Shown piece after piece: positions 41,898-55,655 of a stretch of DNA of 64,000 nt. Positions within the stretch are counted from its first letter, which is position 1; every line of letters begins with the position of its first letter. This stretch comes from Pseudomonas chlororaphis (lineage in GTDB: Bacteria; Pseudomonadota; Gammaproteobacteria; Pseudomonadales; Pseudomonadaceae), in NCBI RefSeq assembly GCF_000783395.1, contig NZ_JSFK01000004.1, forward strand, positions 70,765-134,764, read 5' to 3'. The notes under the pieces were generated by a model. That model saw only the letters and a program-made list of their open reading frames with translations, was not told where the DNA came from and made no database searches. The translations under genes and the position numbers were made by a program.

Positions 41898-43244
41898 GTG
41901 TCTCTGATCGCTTCTGACCACTTCCGCATCGTTGTCGGCCTCGGCAAGAGCGGCATGTCCCTGGTTCGCTTCCTGGCGAACCGGGGCACGTCGTTTGCTG
42001 TGGCGGACACGCGGGAAAATCCACCGGAACTGGCCACGCTCAAGCGTGACTATCCGCACGTGGAAGTGCGTTGTGGCGAGCTGGACGTCGAATTCCTCTG
42101 CCGTGCCGACGAGCTCTACGTGAGCCCCGGCCTGGCGCTGGCGACCCCGGCCCTGCAAGCCGCCGCAGCACGTGGCGTGAAACTGTCCGGCGACATCGAG
42201 CTGTTCGCGCGTAACGCGCGGGCGCCGATCGTGGCCATCAGCGGCTCCAACGCGAAAAGCACCGTGACCACCCTGGTTGGCGAGATGGCGGCTGCGGCCG
42301 GCAAACGCGTCGCCGTCGGCGGCAACCTCGGCACCCCGGCGCTGGACTTGCTCAGCGACGACGTCGAGCTGTACGTGATGGAACTGTCGAGTTTCCAACT
42401 GGAAACCACCGACCAGCTCAACGCAGAAGTGGCCACCGTGCTGAACATCAGCGAAGACCACATGGATCGCTACAGCGGTCTGCCGGCGTATCACCTGGCC
42501 AAGCACCGGATCTTCCGTGGCGCGAAGCAGTTCGTGGTCAACCGTCAGGACGCGTTGACTCGTCCGTTGATGGGCGAGGGTCAGCCATGCTGGACCTTCG
42601 GCCTGAGCAAACCGGATTTCAAAGCCTTTGGTATCCGCGAAGAAGACGGCGAGAAGTACCTGGCCTTCGAATTCCAGAATCTGATGCCAGTGCGTGAACT
42701 GAAGATTCGTGGCGCACACAACCAGTCCAACGCCCTTGCGGCGCTGGCGCTGGGTCATGCCGTGGGCCTGCCGTTCGACGCCATGCTCTCGGCCCTGCGC
42801 ACCTTCGCTGGCCTCGAACATCGCTGCCAGTGGGTCCGTGATCTCGACGGCGTGGCCTACTACAACGATTCGAAAGCGACCAACGTTGGCGCTGCACTGG
42901 CGGCCATCGAAGGCTTGGGCGCGGACATCGACGGCAAGGTCATCCTGATCGCCGGTGGCGATGGCAAGGGTGCCGAATTCAACGATCTGCGTGATCCGGT
43001 CGCGGCCAACTGCCGCGCCGTGATCCTGATGGGCCGCGACTCCGACAAGATCGGCACGGCCATTGGCGACTCTGTGCCATTGATTCGCGCGACCTCACTG
43101 GTCGACGCCGTTGCGCAATGCCGCGCCGCCGCCCAACCGGGTGACGTCGTGCTGCTGTCGCCCGCCTGCGCCAGTTTCGACATGTTCAAGAATTACGAAG
43201 ACCGTGGTCACCAGTTCGTCCGCGCTGTGGAGGATCTGGCATGA
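41898..43244 (+). CDS. murD: UDP-MurNAc-L-alanine–D-glutamate ligase MurD
   Basis: A 448-residue Mur ligase that adds D-glutamate. It has a GTG start six bases after mraY. The ATP loop reads GSNAKSTVTTL near residues 115–125, with alanine where most Mur ligases have glycine before the lysine; I recall the same in other Pseudomonas MurD proteins. The YNDSKATN stretch near 321–328 and the late SPACASFDMFKNYEDRG motif are characteristic. It overlaps ftsW by four bases. Confidence 0.96.
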   Translation: MSLIASDHFRIVVGLGKSGMSLVRFLANRGTSFAVADTRENPPELATLKRDYPHVEVRCGELDVEFLCRADELYVSPGLALATPALQAAAARGVKLSGDIELFARNARAPIVAISGSNAKSTVTTLVGEMAAAAGKRVAVGGNLGTPALDLLSDDVELYVMELSSFQLETTDQLNAEVATVLNISEDHMDRYSGLPAYHLAKHRIFRGAKQFVVNRQDALTRPLMGEGQPCWTFGLSKPDFKAFGIREEDGEKYLAFEFQNLMPVRELKIRGAHNQSNALAALALGHAVGLPFDAMLSALRTFAGLEHRCQWVRDLDGVAYYNDSKATNVGAALAAIEGLGADIDGKVILIAGGDGKGAEFNDLRDPVAANCRAVILMGRDSDKIGTAIGDSVPLIRATSLVDAVAQCRAAAQPGDVVLLSPACASFDMFKNYEDRGHQFVRAVEDLA

Positions 43245-44458
43245 GTCTGTTCAATATCATCAAGCCGTATCCGTCGCCGATCATCACCGGGCGCGGCATC
43301 GATCTCGATTTCCCTATGCTCGCCGGTTGCCTGGCGCTGCTCGGTCTCGGTTTGATCATGATTGCCTCGGCTTCCACTGAAGTCGCCGCCGCGCAGTCCG
43401 GCAGTCCGCTGTATTACATGATTCGCCACCTTATTTATGTGGTGCTCGGATTGGGCGCGTGCATCGTCACCATGATGATTCCGATCGCCACCTGGCAGCG
43501 TCTCGGCTGGCTGATGCTGCTCGGTGCGTTTGGCTTGCTGGTGATGGTGATCATTCCCGGCATCGGGCGCGAAGTGAACGGCTCGATGCGCTGGATCGGT
43601 TTCAGCTTCTTCAACGTGCAGCCGTCCGAGATCGCCAAAGTGTTCGTGGTGATCTACCTCGCCGGTTATCTGGTGCGGCGTCAGAAGGAAGTGCGCGAGA
43701 GCTGGATGGGCTTCTTCAAGCCGTTCATCGTGCTGCTGCCGATGGCCGGTCTGTTGCTGATGGAGCCGGACTTCGGTGCCACCGTCGTGATGATGGGCGC
43801 TGCGGCGGCCATGCTATTCCTCGGCGGGGTCGGGCTGTTCCGCTTCTCGCTGATGGTGGTGTTGGCGGTCGGGGCCGTGGTCTTGCTGATTCAAATGCAG
43901 CCGTACCGAATGGCGCGTCTGACCAACTTCGCCGACCCGTGGGCTGACCAGTTCGGCGCCGGCTATCAGTTGTCGCAAGCGTTGATCGCCTTCGGTCGCG
44001 GTGAATGGCTCGGCGTCGGTCTGGGCAACAGCGTGCAGAAGCAGTTCTACCTGCCGGAAGCGCACACCGACTTCGTGTTCTCGGTATTGGCTGAAGAACT
44101 CGGCGCGGTGGGTTCGCTGTGCACCGTCGCGCTGTTCGTGTTCGTGTGTATTCGCGGCATGTACATCGGCCTGTGGGCGGAGAAAGCCAAGCAGTTCTTC
44201 GCCGCTTATGTGGCTTACGGTTTGTCGTTCCTGTGGATTGGTCAGTTCCTGATCAACATCGGTGTGAACGTCGGCCTGCTGCCAACCAAAGGTCTGACCT
44301 TGCCGTTCCTCAGTTATGGCGGCAGCTCGCTGGTGATCTGCTGCGCCTGCCTCGGCTTGTTATTGAGGATCGAGTGGGAGAGTCGAACCCACCTGGGCAG
44401 TGAAGAAATGGAATTCCATGAGAGCGACTTCGCCGAGGAGCCGAATCATGGGCGCTAA
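43241..44458 (+). CDS. ftsW: Septal peptidoglycan glycosyltransferase FtsW
   Basis: A 405-residue SEDS-family membrane glycosyltransferase with about ten helices that polymerises lipid II at the septum together with FtsI. The QPSEIAKV motif near residues 127–134, the large extracellular loop with FVFSVLAEELGAVG, and the late LPFLSYGGSS signature are present. It overlaps murD by four bases and murG by 11. Confidence 0.96.
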   Translation: MSLFNIIKPYPSPIITGRGIDLDFPMLAGCLALLGLGLIMIASASTEVAAAQSGSPLYYMIRHLIYVVLGLGACIVTMMIPIATWQRLGWLMLLGAFGLLVMVIIPGIGREVNGSMRWIGFSFFNVQPSEIAKVFVVIYLAGYLVRRQKEVRESWMGFFKPFIVLLPMAGLLLMEPDFGATVVMMGAAAAMLFLGGVGLFRFSLMVVLAVGAVVLLIQMQPYRMARLTNFADPWADQFGAGYQLSQALIAFGRGEWLGVGLGNSVQKQFYLPEAHTDFVFSVLAEELGAVGSLCTVALFVFVCIRGMYIGLWAEKAKQFFAAYVAYGLSFLWIGQFLINIGVNVGLLPTKGLTLPFLSYGGSSLVICCACLGLLLRIEWESRTHLGSEEMEFHESDFAEEPNHGR

Positions 44459-45510
44459 CGTATTGATCATGGCCGGCGGCACCGGCGGCCACGTGTTCCC
44501 GGCGCTGGCCTGTGCCCGCGAGTTTCAGGCGCGCGGCTACACCGTGCACTGGCTCGGCACACCACGCGGAATTGAAAACGAACTGGTGCCGGCGGCAGGT
44601 CTTGAACTGCACCGCATCAACGCTACCGGCCTGCGCGGCAAGGGCAAGCTGTCGCTGCTCAAAGCGCCGTTCATGCTGCTCAAATCGGTATGGCAGGCGC
44701 GGGCGATCATTCGTCGCTTGAAGCCAGTGTGTGTGGTCGGCTTCGGTGGTTATGTGACTGGCCCCGGTGGTCTTGCTGCGAAACTGGCCGGCGTACCGGT
44801 GATCGTTCACGAGCAGAACGCCGTGGCCGGCACCGCCAATCGGTTGCTGGTGCCGTTCGCCGCCCGAGTGTGTGAAGCGTTCCCCGACACCTTTACTCTG
44901 TCGGACACCCGCCGTACCACCGGAAATCCGGTGCGCAGCGAGCTGTTCCTCGACACATTGCGACCTGCTCTGGCCGGTCGCAAAGCGCGTTTGCTGATCC
45001 TAGGCGGAAGCCTGGGCGCAGAACCGTTGAACAAATTGCTGCCTGAAGCCCTGGCCCAAGTCGCTGCCGATTTGCGCCCGGAAGTGTTTCATCAGGCCGG
45101 CAAAAACCACGATGAAGTGACTGCAGAGCGCTACCGCGCCGCCGGCGTCGATGCGCAGGTGCAGCCGTTCATCAAAGACATGGCCCAGGCCTATGGCTGG
45201 GCTGACCTGGTGGTGTGCCGCGCAGGCGCGTTGACCATCAGTGAGCTGGCTGCCGCCGGTCTGCCTTCGATGCTGGTGCCTTTGCCCCACGCGATCGACG
45301 ATCACCAGACCCGCAACGCCGATTATTTGGCCCGCGAAGGCGCTGCCTTCCTGATGCCGCAAAGAACGACTGGTGCCGCGGACCTTGCCGCGCGCCTGAC
45401 AGAGGTCTTGATGCAACCGCAACGACTCGAAGATATGGCCCAAGCGGCCCGCCGTCTGGCGAAACCCGATGCCACCCGTAGCGTGGTCGATACCTGTCTG
45501 GAGGTGGCCC

Positions 45511-45518
<8 letters not shown>
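44448..45518 (+). CDS. murG: Lipid II synthase MurG
   Basis: A 356-residue peripheral-membrane GT-B glycosyltransferase that adds GlcNAc to lipid I. The glycine-rich loop [11 protein letters not shown] is near residues 9–19, [11 protein letters not shown] near 95–105, VHEQNAVAG near 122–130, and the UDP-GlcNAc site [10 protein letters not shown] near 186–195. The ATG at 44448 (MGANVLIM) is chosen; earlier in-frame ATGs would overlap ftsW without family similarity. Confidence 0.95.
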
Positions 45519-47927
<2,409 letters not shown>

Positions 47928-47931
47928 GACG

Positions 47932-48798
47932 ATGCAAGGCGCTCAGCTCCGACATCAGCCTCCCGCACCCGGCCGCAAGCCGGTGCCACGGGGTGCCAGC
48001 CGAATGGTGGCGAAAGAGCCGATGTCCGCGCGCCTGCCGAAAGCCAATTTCAGCTTTCTGAAAAGTCTGTTCTGGCCGGTGCTGTTGGTGGTGCTGGGCT
48101 TTGGGACTTACGAAGGTGCGACGCGTTTGCTGCCGTACGCCGACCGGCCGATCACCAAGATCGCCGTGCAGGGCGACCTGAGCTACATCAGCCAGCAAGC
48201 GGTGCAGCAGCGAATCGCCCCGTTTGTGGCGTCGAGCTTCTTCACCATCGATCTGCCCGGTATGCGTACCGAGCTTGAGCAAATGCCGTGGATCGCCCAC
48301 GCCGAAGTCCGTCGCGTGTGGCCGGACCAGGTGGTGATCCGCCTCGAAGAGCAACTGCCCGTGGCGCGTTGGGGCGACGAGTCGTTACTGAACAACCAGG
48401 GCCAGGCGTTTACGCCCAAGGAGCTGGCGAACTACGAACACCTGCCACAGCTGTTCGGTCCACAACGGGCTCAGCAGCAAGTGATGCAGCAGTATCAGGT
48501 GCTGAGCCAGATGCTGCGGCCGTTGGGCTTCTCGATTGCACGCCTGGAACTGCGTGAACGCGGGAGTTGGTTCCTGACCACCGGTGCCGGCAGTTCTGGC
48601 CCCGGCATCGAGTTGCTGCTGGGACGCGGCAACCTGGTGGAAAAGATGCGCCGTTTTATCGCCATCTATGACAAGACACTTAAAGACCAGATTACGAACA
48701 TTGCGCGCATCGATCTGCGCTACGCCAACGGCCTCGCTGTTGGCTGGCGGGAACCAGTAGCGCCGACGACAGCCCAACCCGCTGTCGCAAAGAATTAA
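47932..48798 (+). CDS. ftsQ: Cell division protein FtsQ
   Basis: A 288-residue bitopic protein: a basic N-terminal cytoplasmic part (about 1–40), one membrane helix (about 43–62), a POTRA domain ([13 protein letters not shown]…, about 70–140) and the FtsQ beta domain. It recruits FtsB and FtsL. The ATG at 47932 ([10 protein letters not shown]) is chosen because the longer frame overlaps ddlB heavily. Confidence 0.93.
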   Translation: MQGAQLRHQPPAPGRKPVPRGASRMVAKEPMSARLPKANFSFLKSLFWPVLLVVLGFGTYEGATRLLPYADRPITKIAVQGDLSYISQQAVQQRIAPFVASSFFTIDLPGMRTELEQMPWIAHAEVRRVWPDQVVIRLEEQLPVARWGDESLLNNQGQAFTPKELANYEHLPQLFGPQRAQQQVMQQYQVLSQMLRPLGFSIARLELRERGSWFLTTGAGSSGPGIELLLGRGNLVEKMRRFIAIYDKTLKDQITNIARIDLRYANGLAVGWREPVAPTTAQPAVAKN

Positions 48799-48813
48799 GA
48801 AGAGGCAGGACCC

Positions 48814-50073
48814 ATGGCAAACGTGCAAAGCGGCAAAATGATCGTCGGTCTCGATATCGGCACCTCCAAGGTGGTGGCGCTGGTCGGCGAGGTCTCCGAC
48901 GACGGCTCGCTGGAAATCGTCGGGATCGGTACCCACCCGTCCCGTGGCCTGAAGAAGGGCGTGGTGGTCAACATCGAGTCCACCGTGCAATCGATCCAGC
49001 GCGCGATCGAAGAAGCCCAACTGATGGCGGGCTGCCGCATTCACTCGGCGTTCGTCGGCGTGGCGGGCAATCACATCCGCAGCCTGAACTCCCACGGCAT
49101 CGTCGCGATTCGTGATCGCGAAGTCAGCTCGGCTGACCTTGAGCGCGTACTCGACGCCGCTCAGGCCGTGGCGATCCCGGCTGACCAGCGCGTGCTGCAC
49201 ACCCTGCCGCAGGATTACGTGATCGATAACCAGGAAGGCGTTCGTGAGCCTCTGGGCATGTCCGGTGTACGTCTGGAAGCCAAGGTTCACGTGGTCACCT
49301 GCGCCGTCAACGCCGCACAGAACATTGAAAAATGCGTGCGTCGCTGCGGTCTGGAAATCGACGACATCATTCTCGAGCAATTGGCCTCGGCCTACTCGGT
49401 ACTGACCGACGACGAGAAAGAACTGGGCGTGTGCCTGGTCGACATCGGCGGCGGCACCACCGACATCGCGATCTTCACCGAAGGCGCGATCCGCCACACC
49501 GCAGTGATCCCGATTGCCGGTGATCAGGTGACCAACGACATCGCCATGGCGTTGCGCACCCCGACCCAGTACGCCGAAGAAATCAAGATTCGTTACGCCT
49601 GCGCCCTGGCCAAACTGGCCGGTGCCGGTGAAACCATCAAGGTGCCAAGCGTTGGCGACCGTCCACCGCGCGAACTGTCGCGTCAGGCCCTGGCCGAAGT
49701 GGTCGAGCCGCGTTACGACGAACTGTTCACCCTGATCCAGGCCGAGCTGCGTCGCAGCGGCTACGAAGACTTGATCCCGGCCGGCATCGTCCTCACCGGC
49801 GGTACGTCGAAGATGGAAGGCGCCACTGAACTGGCCGAAGAAATCTTCCACATGCCGGTCCGCCTCGGCGTGCCGCATGGCGTGAAAGGCCTGGATGACG
49901 TGGTGCGCAACCCGATTTATTCCACTGGCGTGGGCTTGTTGATGTACGGCCTGCAAAAGCAGTCCGACGGGGTTTCGTTCTCCGGCATCGGCAGCCGCGA
50001 CAGCTACAGCAACGAAGAGCCACAGGCGCCGTTGCTGGACCGATTGAAGAAGTGGGTTCAAGGCAACTTCTAA
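48814..50073 (+). CDS. ftsA: Cell division actin homologue FtsA
   Basis: A 419-residue actin-fold ATPase that tethers FtsZ to the membrane. The phosphate loop MIVGLDIGTSKVVALVGE is near residues 8–25. The VDIGGGTTDIAIF motif lies near 209–221, and the C-terminal LLDRLKKWVQGNF is the amphipathic membrane-targeting helix. It follows ftsQ by 15 bases with an AGGCAGG ribosome site. Confidence 0.96.
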   Translation: MANVQSGKMIVGLDIGTSKVVALVGEVSDDGSLEIVGIGTHPSRGLKKGVVVNIESTVQSIQRAIEEAQLMAGCRIHSAFVGVAGNHIRSLNSHGIVAIRDREVSSADLERVLDAAQAVAIPADQRVLHTLPQDYVIDNQEGVREPLGMSGVRLEAKVHVVTCAVNAAQNIEKCVRRCGLEIDDIILEQLASAYSVLTDDEKELGVCLVDIGGGTTDIAIFTEGAIRHTAVIPIAGDQVTNDIAMALRTPTQYAEEIKIRYACALAKLAGAGETIKVPSVGDRPPRELSRQALAEVVEPRYDELFTLIQAELRRSGYEDLIPAGIVLTGGTSKMEGATELAEEIFHMPVRLGVPHGVKGLDDVVRNPIYSTGVGLLMYGLQKQSDGVSFSGIGSRDSYSNEEPQAPLLDRLKKWVQGNF

Positions 50074-50141
50074 AGCTTTACCGCAACACCGCAACAAAAA
50101 TGCAGTAGGCGAAAAAACTAGAGAATGTAAGGAGAGGGAAA

Positions 50142-51338
50142 ATGTTCGAACTCGTAGACAACATCCCCGCAAGCCCGGTAATCAAAGTTATCGGTGTTGG
50201 CGGTGGCGGCGGCAACGCTGTCAATCACATGGTCAAGAGCAACATCGAAGGCGTTGAGTTCATCTGCGCCAACACTGATGCTCAAGCGCTGAAAAACATC
50301 GGCGCGCGCACCATTCTGCAACTGGGCACCGGCGTGACCAAAGGTCTGGGCGCTGGCGCCAACCCTGAAGTAGGTCGTCAGGCCGCTCTCGAAGACCGTG
50401 AGCGCATTGCCGAAGTCCTGCAGGGCACTAACATGGTGTTCATCACCACTGGCATGGGCGGCGGTACCGGTACCGGTGCTGCGCCGATCATCGCCGAAGT
50501 GGCCAAGGAAATGGGCATTCTGACCGTTGCTGTCGTAACGCGTCCGTTCCCGTTCGAAGGCCGCAAGCGTATGCAGATCGCCGATGAAGGCATCCGCATG
50601 CTCTCGGAAAGCGTCGACTCGTTGATCACTATTCCTAACGAGAAGCTGCTGACCATCCTCGGTAAAGACGCAAGCCTCTTGTCGGCTTTCGCCAAGGCTG
50701 ACGATGTACTGGCCGGTGCCGTTCGCGGTATCTCCGACATCATCAAACGTCCGGGCATGATCAACGTCGACTTCGCCGACGTACGTACCGTGATGAGCGA
50801 AATGGGCATGGCGATGATGGGCACTGGCTGCGCCAGCGGTCCGAACCGTGCACGTGAAGCGACCGAAGCGGCGATCCGCAACCCGCTGCTGGAAGACGTG
50901 AACCTGCAAGGCGCACGCGGCATCCTGGTGAACATCACCGCCGGTCCTGACCTGTCCCTGGGTGAGTACTCCGACGTGGGTAGCATCATCGAAGCCTTCG
51001 CTTCCGAGCACGCGATGGTCAAGGTCGGTACCGTTATCGATCCGGACATGCGCGACGAACTGCACGTAACCGTGGTTGCCACTGGTCTGGGCGCGAAAAT
51101 CGAGAAGCCTGTAAAGGTCATCGACAATACCGTTCACACCTCCATGGCTTCTGCCCAGGTGCAACAACCGGCTGCGGCCCGTCAGGAAGCGCCAGCGGTG
51201 AACTACCGTGATCTGGACCGTCCGACCGTCATGCGCAACCAGGCTCAGGCCGGTGCTGCGGCTGCCGCGAAGATGAATCCGCAAGATGATCTGGACTACC
51301 TGGACATCCCGGCATTCCTGCGTCGTCAGGCCGATTGA
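50142..51338 (+). CDS. ftsZ: Cell division tubulin homologue FtsZ
   Basis: A 398-residue GTPase that forms the Z ring. The tubulin signature GGGTGTGAAP is near residues 106–115, and the NVDFADVRTVM synergy loop near 207–217 is intact. A variable Ala/Gln-rich linker (about 325–380) leads to the conserved tail DYLDIPAFLRRQ that binds FtsA and ZipA. A 68-base gap to ftsA with GGAGAG before the ATG may hold an extra promoter. Confidence 0.97.
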   Translation: MFELVDNIPASPVIKVIGVGGGGGNAVNHMVKSNIEGVEFICANTDAQALKNIGARTILQLGTGVTKGLGAGANPEVGRQAALEDRERIAEVLQGTNMVFITTGMGGGTGTGAAPIIAEVAKEMGILTVAVVTRPFPFEGRKRMQIADEGIRMLSESVDSLITIPNEKLLTILGKDASLLSAFAKADDVLAGAVRGISDIIKRPGMINVDFADVRTVMSEMGMAMMGTGCASGPNRAREATEAAIRNPLLEDVNLQGARGILVNITAGPDLSLGEYSDVGSIIEAFASEHAMVKVGTVIDPDMRDELHVTVVATGLGAKIEKPVKVIDNTVHTSMASAQVQQPAAARQEAPAVNYRDLDRPTVMRNQAQAGAAAAAKMNPQDDLDYLDIPAFLRRQAD

Positions 51339-51369
51339 TGGAATGTATCAGGGCTATGAAGGTGATTGG

Positions 51370-51398
51370 TGTTCAGCAAAGGCATGGTCTGCTATCAT
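51370..51398 (+). promoter_or_regulatory. Candidate lpxC promoter
   Basis: TGTTCA (51370–51375) and TATCAT (51393–51398) are 17 bases apart in the 112-base ftsZ–lpxC gap. Moderate match only. Confidence 0.35.
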
Positions 51399-51414
51399 CG
51401 CCAGCCTTTGTTGA

Positions 51415-52362
<948 letters not shown>

Positions 52363-52386
52363 GTAAAAAACCTCTCTAGTTTTTTG

Positions 52387-52413
52387 AAGGCCATCCTCGG
52401 ATGGCCTTTTTTT
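52387..52413 (+). terminator. Rho-independent terminator after lpxC
   Basis: AAGGCCAT and ATGGCCTT form a stem with a six-base loop and a T-run, 25 bases after lpxC. Confidence 0.9.
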
Positions 52414-52426
52414 ATGCCCTTTTACA

Positions 52427-52509
52427 ATCAAAAGATCGCAGCCTTCGGCAGCTCCTACAGGGTGATCGCATTCTCATGTAGGAGCTGCCGAAGGCTGCGA
52501 TCTTTTGAT
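52427..52509. repeat. Intergenic inverted repeat, family B copy 2
   Basis: ATCAAAAGATCGCAGCC…CAGCTCCTACA is followed by its complement TGTAGGAGCTG…GATCTTTTGAT. The same arms occur at 4373–4464, in the opposite order. It lies between the convergent lpxC and diguanylate cyclase genes. Confidence 0.9.
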
Positions 52510-52510
52510 C

Positions 52511-54017
52511 TCAATAGCTGACGACGCGGTTACGCCCACCTTCCTTGGCCTGATACAACGCCTTGTCCGCAGCAAACAGCAACTGCTCCAGCGTCATCTC
52601 ACTCGCCGCTGTCCATGTGGCGATGCCAATGCTCACCGTCATCGGCCGCTCGGCCCCGTCGACCAACGGCAACTGCTCCACCGCTTGGCGAATATGCTCG
52701 GCAATCTGCTGCGCGCCATGGCCGTCGGTCTCGGCGAGAATCACCGAAAACTCTTCACCGCCATAACGCGCGACCAGATCCGCCGGTCGCCGCACATTGT
52801 CCGTGATGACCTTGGCCAGCGTCTTCAACGCCTGATCCCCGGCCTGATGCCCATGGCGGTCATTGAACGCCTTGAAGTGATCAGCATCAATCATCATCAC
52901 CGACATCGGTTTGCCCGAGCGTTGGGCGCGGAACCACTCATGACGCAATGCCTGATCAAGCATCCGACGATTGGCCACACCGGTCAGCGCATCGGTGGCA
53001 GCCAGTTGCGCCAGTTCGCGCTCGGCGCCGTTGGCGCAAACGCAACTCGCGGGCCAACAGCCAGGTCAGCCAAAGCAACCCCAAACACAGCACCCCCGTG
53101 GCACCGCTGATCAGAATCGCGGTGCGCCGCCAGGTGCCGAACACTTCATCGCTGGATAGCGCAACCATCACCGTCAACGGCAAATTGCCAACCCGCGAAT
53201 AGGTATAGAGGCGCTGCTGATGATCCATGCTTGAGGTGCTGGTGAAACTGCCGCTGCCATCCTTGTCCCCGAGGATGCGCACGACATTCGGCCGGTTGCC
53301 GAAGCTTTTGCCGATGGAATCACTTTGCAGATAAGGCTTCTGTGCGAGCAGGACGCCGTCACTGTTGATGATGTTCAGCGTGCTGTCTTTGCCAATGTCG
53401 AGGCTGTTGAACAATTGGTCGAAGTAGTCGAGTTTCATCGACGCCACGGCCACACCAGCGAACTCACCGGTTTGCGAGGAGATCCGGCGACTGAAACTGA
53501 TTCGCCACTGATTGGCCTCGTCGCAGTCGCAACGGGTCTTGAACGGACGGCTGATGAACATGCCGATGTCGCGATTGAAGGCGTGGGCGAGGAAGTAATC
53601 GCGGTCGGCAAAATTACCCGTTTTTGGCTCGATTCGCGAAGAATCGGCAATCACATTCCCGTGTTTGTCGAGCAACAGAATGTCGCCCTTGAAGCGCGCG
53701 GTGGTCGAGCGGTCGAACAGCGCCAGATGGCGGATCTGCGGTGAGACATCTTGCAGGTCATCGCGCTGGGCGGCGGCGATCAGGCCTTGCAGGGTCAAGT
53801 CGTACAGCTCGACGGTGCGCAGCACATCGGCGTCGATCAGTTGCGCAATGGTGGTGGCACTGCGGGTCGCCGATTCCCGAGCATTGGCGTGCTCGCGGAT
53901 CAGCAGGAACGTGACAATGCACAGAATCGCGATCACTGTCAGCAAACTGCCGCAGATCAGCAGCAGCTCGGGGCGTCCGGTCTTGCCCGCAACGGGTGGG
54001 GTACGGCTCGCGATCAT
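52511..54017 (-). pseudogene. Diguanylate cyclase, frameshifted by one extra base
   Basis: With one base removed this would be a 501-residue membrane diguanylate cyclase: helix (about 17–42), periplasmic dCache sensor (about 50–290), second helix (about 305–325), GGDEF domain. The GGEEF active site is at 52748–52762, and five residues before it an RPAD inhibitory (I-site) motif is kept. The N-terminal frame runs from 54017 and leaves the family sequence near 53030; the GGDEF frame is open from there to 52511. Spacing shows a single extra base in the GCGCCG run at 53023–53030. No other damage is seen, so it may be a recent mutation, phase variation or a sequencing error. Confidence 0.88.
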
Positions 54018-54141
54018 GATTGGGCTGTCGGTTGGGGGAAGGTCTTATAAGCGTAGTAGGCCAAACACCACAGCCGAAGCCAGAAACCATTCCTAATGTG
54101 GGAGCGAGCCTGGACTTCAAGACTGTGCTGTGGCGCCGATC

Positions 54142-55464
54142 TTAGAAGACGTTGATCGGGTAGTCGATGATGACGCGGTATTCATCTGTATCCGAATCAA
54201 TCACGCCGTAACCGTTGCCGCCACGGTTGGTCGCCCATTGCAAATGCACCGCCAGATCTTTGGCCTGACCGCTTTGCATAACGTACTGCAAATCAAGATC
54301 GCGCTCCCAATGCTTGGCGTTGCGGCCCTCGGCGCTGTACCAGTTGGAATAGCCTTTGCTGTCAGGGTCGACCTTGGTCAGATCCACAGTGCCGCGCGAG
54401 TAAGACACAGACGAGGTCAGACCCGGCACGCCGACACCGGCGAAGTCGTAGGCGTATTTGAGCTTCCAAGAGCGCTCGTTCGGGCCGTTGAAGTCGGAAT
54501 ACTGCTGGGAGTTGTCGAGGTAAACGCTGTCGCCCTGGCTGATGTAGTCGAACGGCGTGTTGCCGTTGACCCGCTGATACGCGGCAGTAACGCTGTGATT
54601 ACCGACGCCAACGGTGAAATGCACGCTGTAGGTGTTGTTGTCGATATTGCCCAGCAGCGCATCGCCGGTGTCTTGCGTGTGATAGAAATGCAGGCCCGGG
54701 TTGAGGCTGACCAGATCGTTCAACTGCCACGTGTAGTCGAGGTCGTAGTAGTACTGGTTCCAGATGTCCTTCAGCTCGGAGGCGTAGAGGCTGCTGGTCA
54801 GGCCTTCGACGCCGCTCCAGGCCACACCGGCCCAGTTCAGGTGCTGGCTCTCGTCGCCATCGGCCAATGTCCCGTAGGAAGTGCCGATGCGCGTGTGGCC
54901 ACTCTGGTTGTAAGGCTTGGTGAAACTCGCTTGGCCGCCTTCGATCAACCAGCCGTCGAAGCTGTGGTTGGTCAGGCTCACACCACGGAAAGTCTGCGGC
55001 AGCATGCGCGTTTCACCGCCGGCAATGACCGGGTTGGTGAGGAACAGATCACCGGCCTTCAATTCGGTATCGAACGCGCGCATTTTCAGCGTGCCACCTG
55101 CTGTGGAAAAAGCCCCCGGCGCTTTGCCGCCGCTCTCCCTGACCGGCAGGATGCTCGAACCGTCCGTGCCGCCACCGCCATCCAGCTTCAACCCGAGCAT
55201 GGCGTGGGCATCAATGCCGAAACCGACCGTGCCTTCGGTGTAACCCGACTTGAACACCCCAAGAAAGCCTTGGCCCCACTCGATGTTGTCGTCCGCCTTC
55301 TGCAAGCGGTTGCGATTCATGTAGTAGTTGCGGGCGTTGAGGTTGAGGCTCGAACCCTCGACAAAGCCTTCTTTGGCAGGCTCGTCGGCGTGAGCAGCAG
55401 GGGCAATCGTTGCGGCAATTGCAATGAACAGCGGGGTGAAACGGACTGGGTAACGCACGTGCAA
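54142..55464 (-). CDS. OprD family outer-membrane porin
   Basis: A 440-residue outer-membrane porin of the OprD family, for uptake of small anionic or basic nutrients. It has a signal peptide ending near AAHA, the family opening [13 protein letters not shown] in the mature N-terminus, and repeated beta-strand patterns to a terminal strand ending in F. AAGGAG lies five bases before the TTG at 55464 and eleven before a GTG at 55458; either could be the start. A TTG at 55482 lacks a ribosome site. The substrate is not predictable. Confidence 0.9.
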   Translation of the reverse strand: MHVRYPVRFTPLFIAIAATIAPAAHADEPAKEGFVEGSSLNLNARNYYMNRNRLQKADDNIEWGQGFLGVFKSGYTEGTVGFGIDAHAMLGLKLDGGGGTDGSSILPVRESGGKAPGAFSTAGGTLKMRAFDTELKAGDLFLTNPVIAGGETRMLPQTFRGVSLTNHSFDGWLIEGGQASFTKPYNQSGHTRIGTSYGTLADGDESQHLNWAGVAWSGVEGLTSSLYASELKDIWNQYYYDLDYTWQLNDLVSLNPGLHFYHTQDTGDALLGNIDNNTYSVHFTVGVGNHSVTAAYQRVNGNTPFDYISQGDSVYLDNSQQYSDFNGPNERSWKLKYAYDFAGVGVPGLTSSVSYSRGTVDLTKVDPDSKGYSNWYSAEGRNAKHWERDLDLQYVMQSGQAKDLAVHLQWATNRGGNGYGVIDSDTDEYRVIIDYPINVF

Positions 55465-55558
55465 TGGAGCTCCTTGGGTCAACTGGCGCCTCTATATTTT
55501 GAGGGGCTTCATGTTTCTTGTTGTTACAGACGAACCAAACGGCTTTCAGACCACAACG

Positions 55559-55586
55559 AAAAAAGGCCGCTGAAAGGCAGCGGCCT
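55559..55586 (-). terminator. Terminator after the small secreted protein gene
   Basis: On the minus strand AGGCCGCTG and CAGCGGCCT form a stem followed by a T-run, about 70 bases after the stop of the 73-residue ORF. Confidence 0.85.
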
Positions 55587-55655
55587 GGAATGACGACGGT
55601 TGAACGGGAAGAGCCAAACAACCGCGTCGAGGGAAACGTTGGCGCGGTGCGCGAC

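Noticed and set aside
42240..42275. GSNAKST in MurD as an inactivating P-loop mutation
   Set aside because: The lysine and Ser/Thr of the loop are kept, the rest of the enzyme is intact, the gene is essential, and I recall the same loop in other Pseudomonas MurD proteins.
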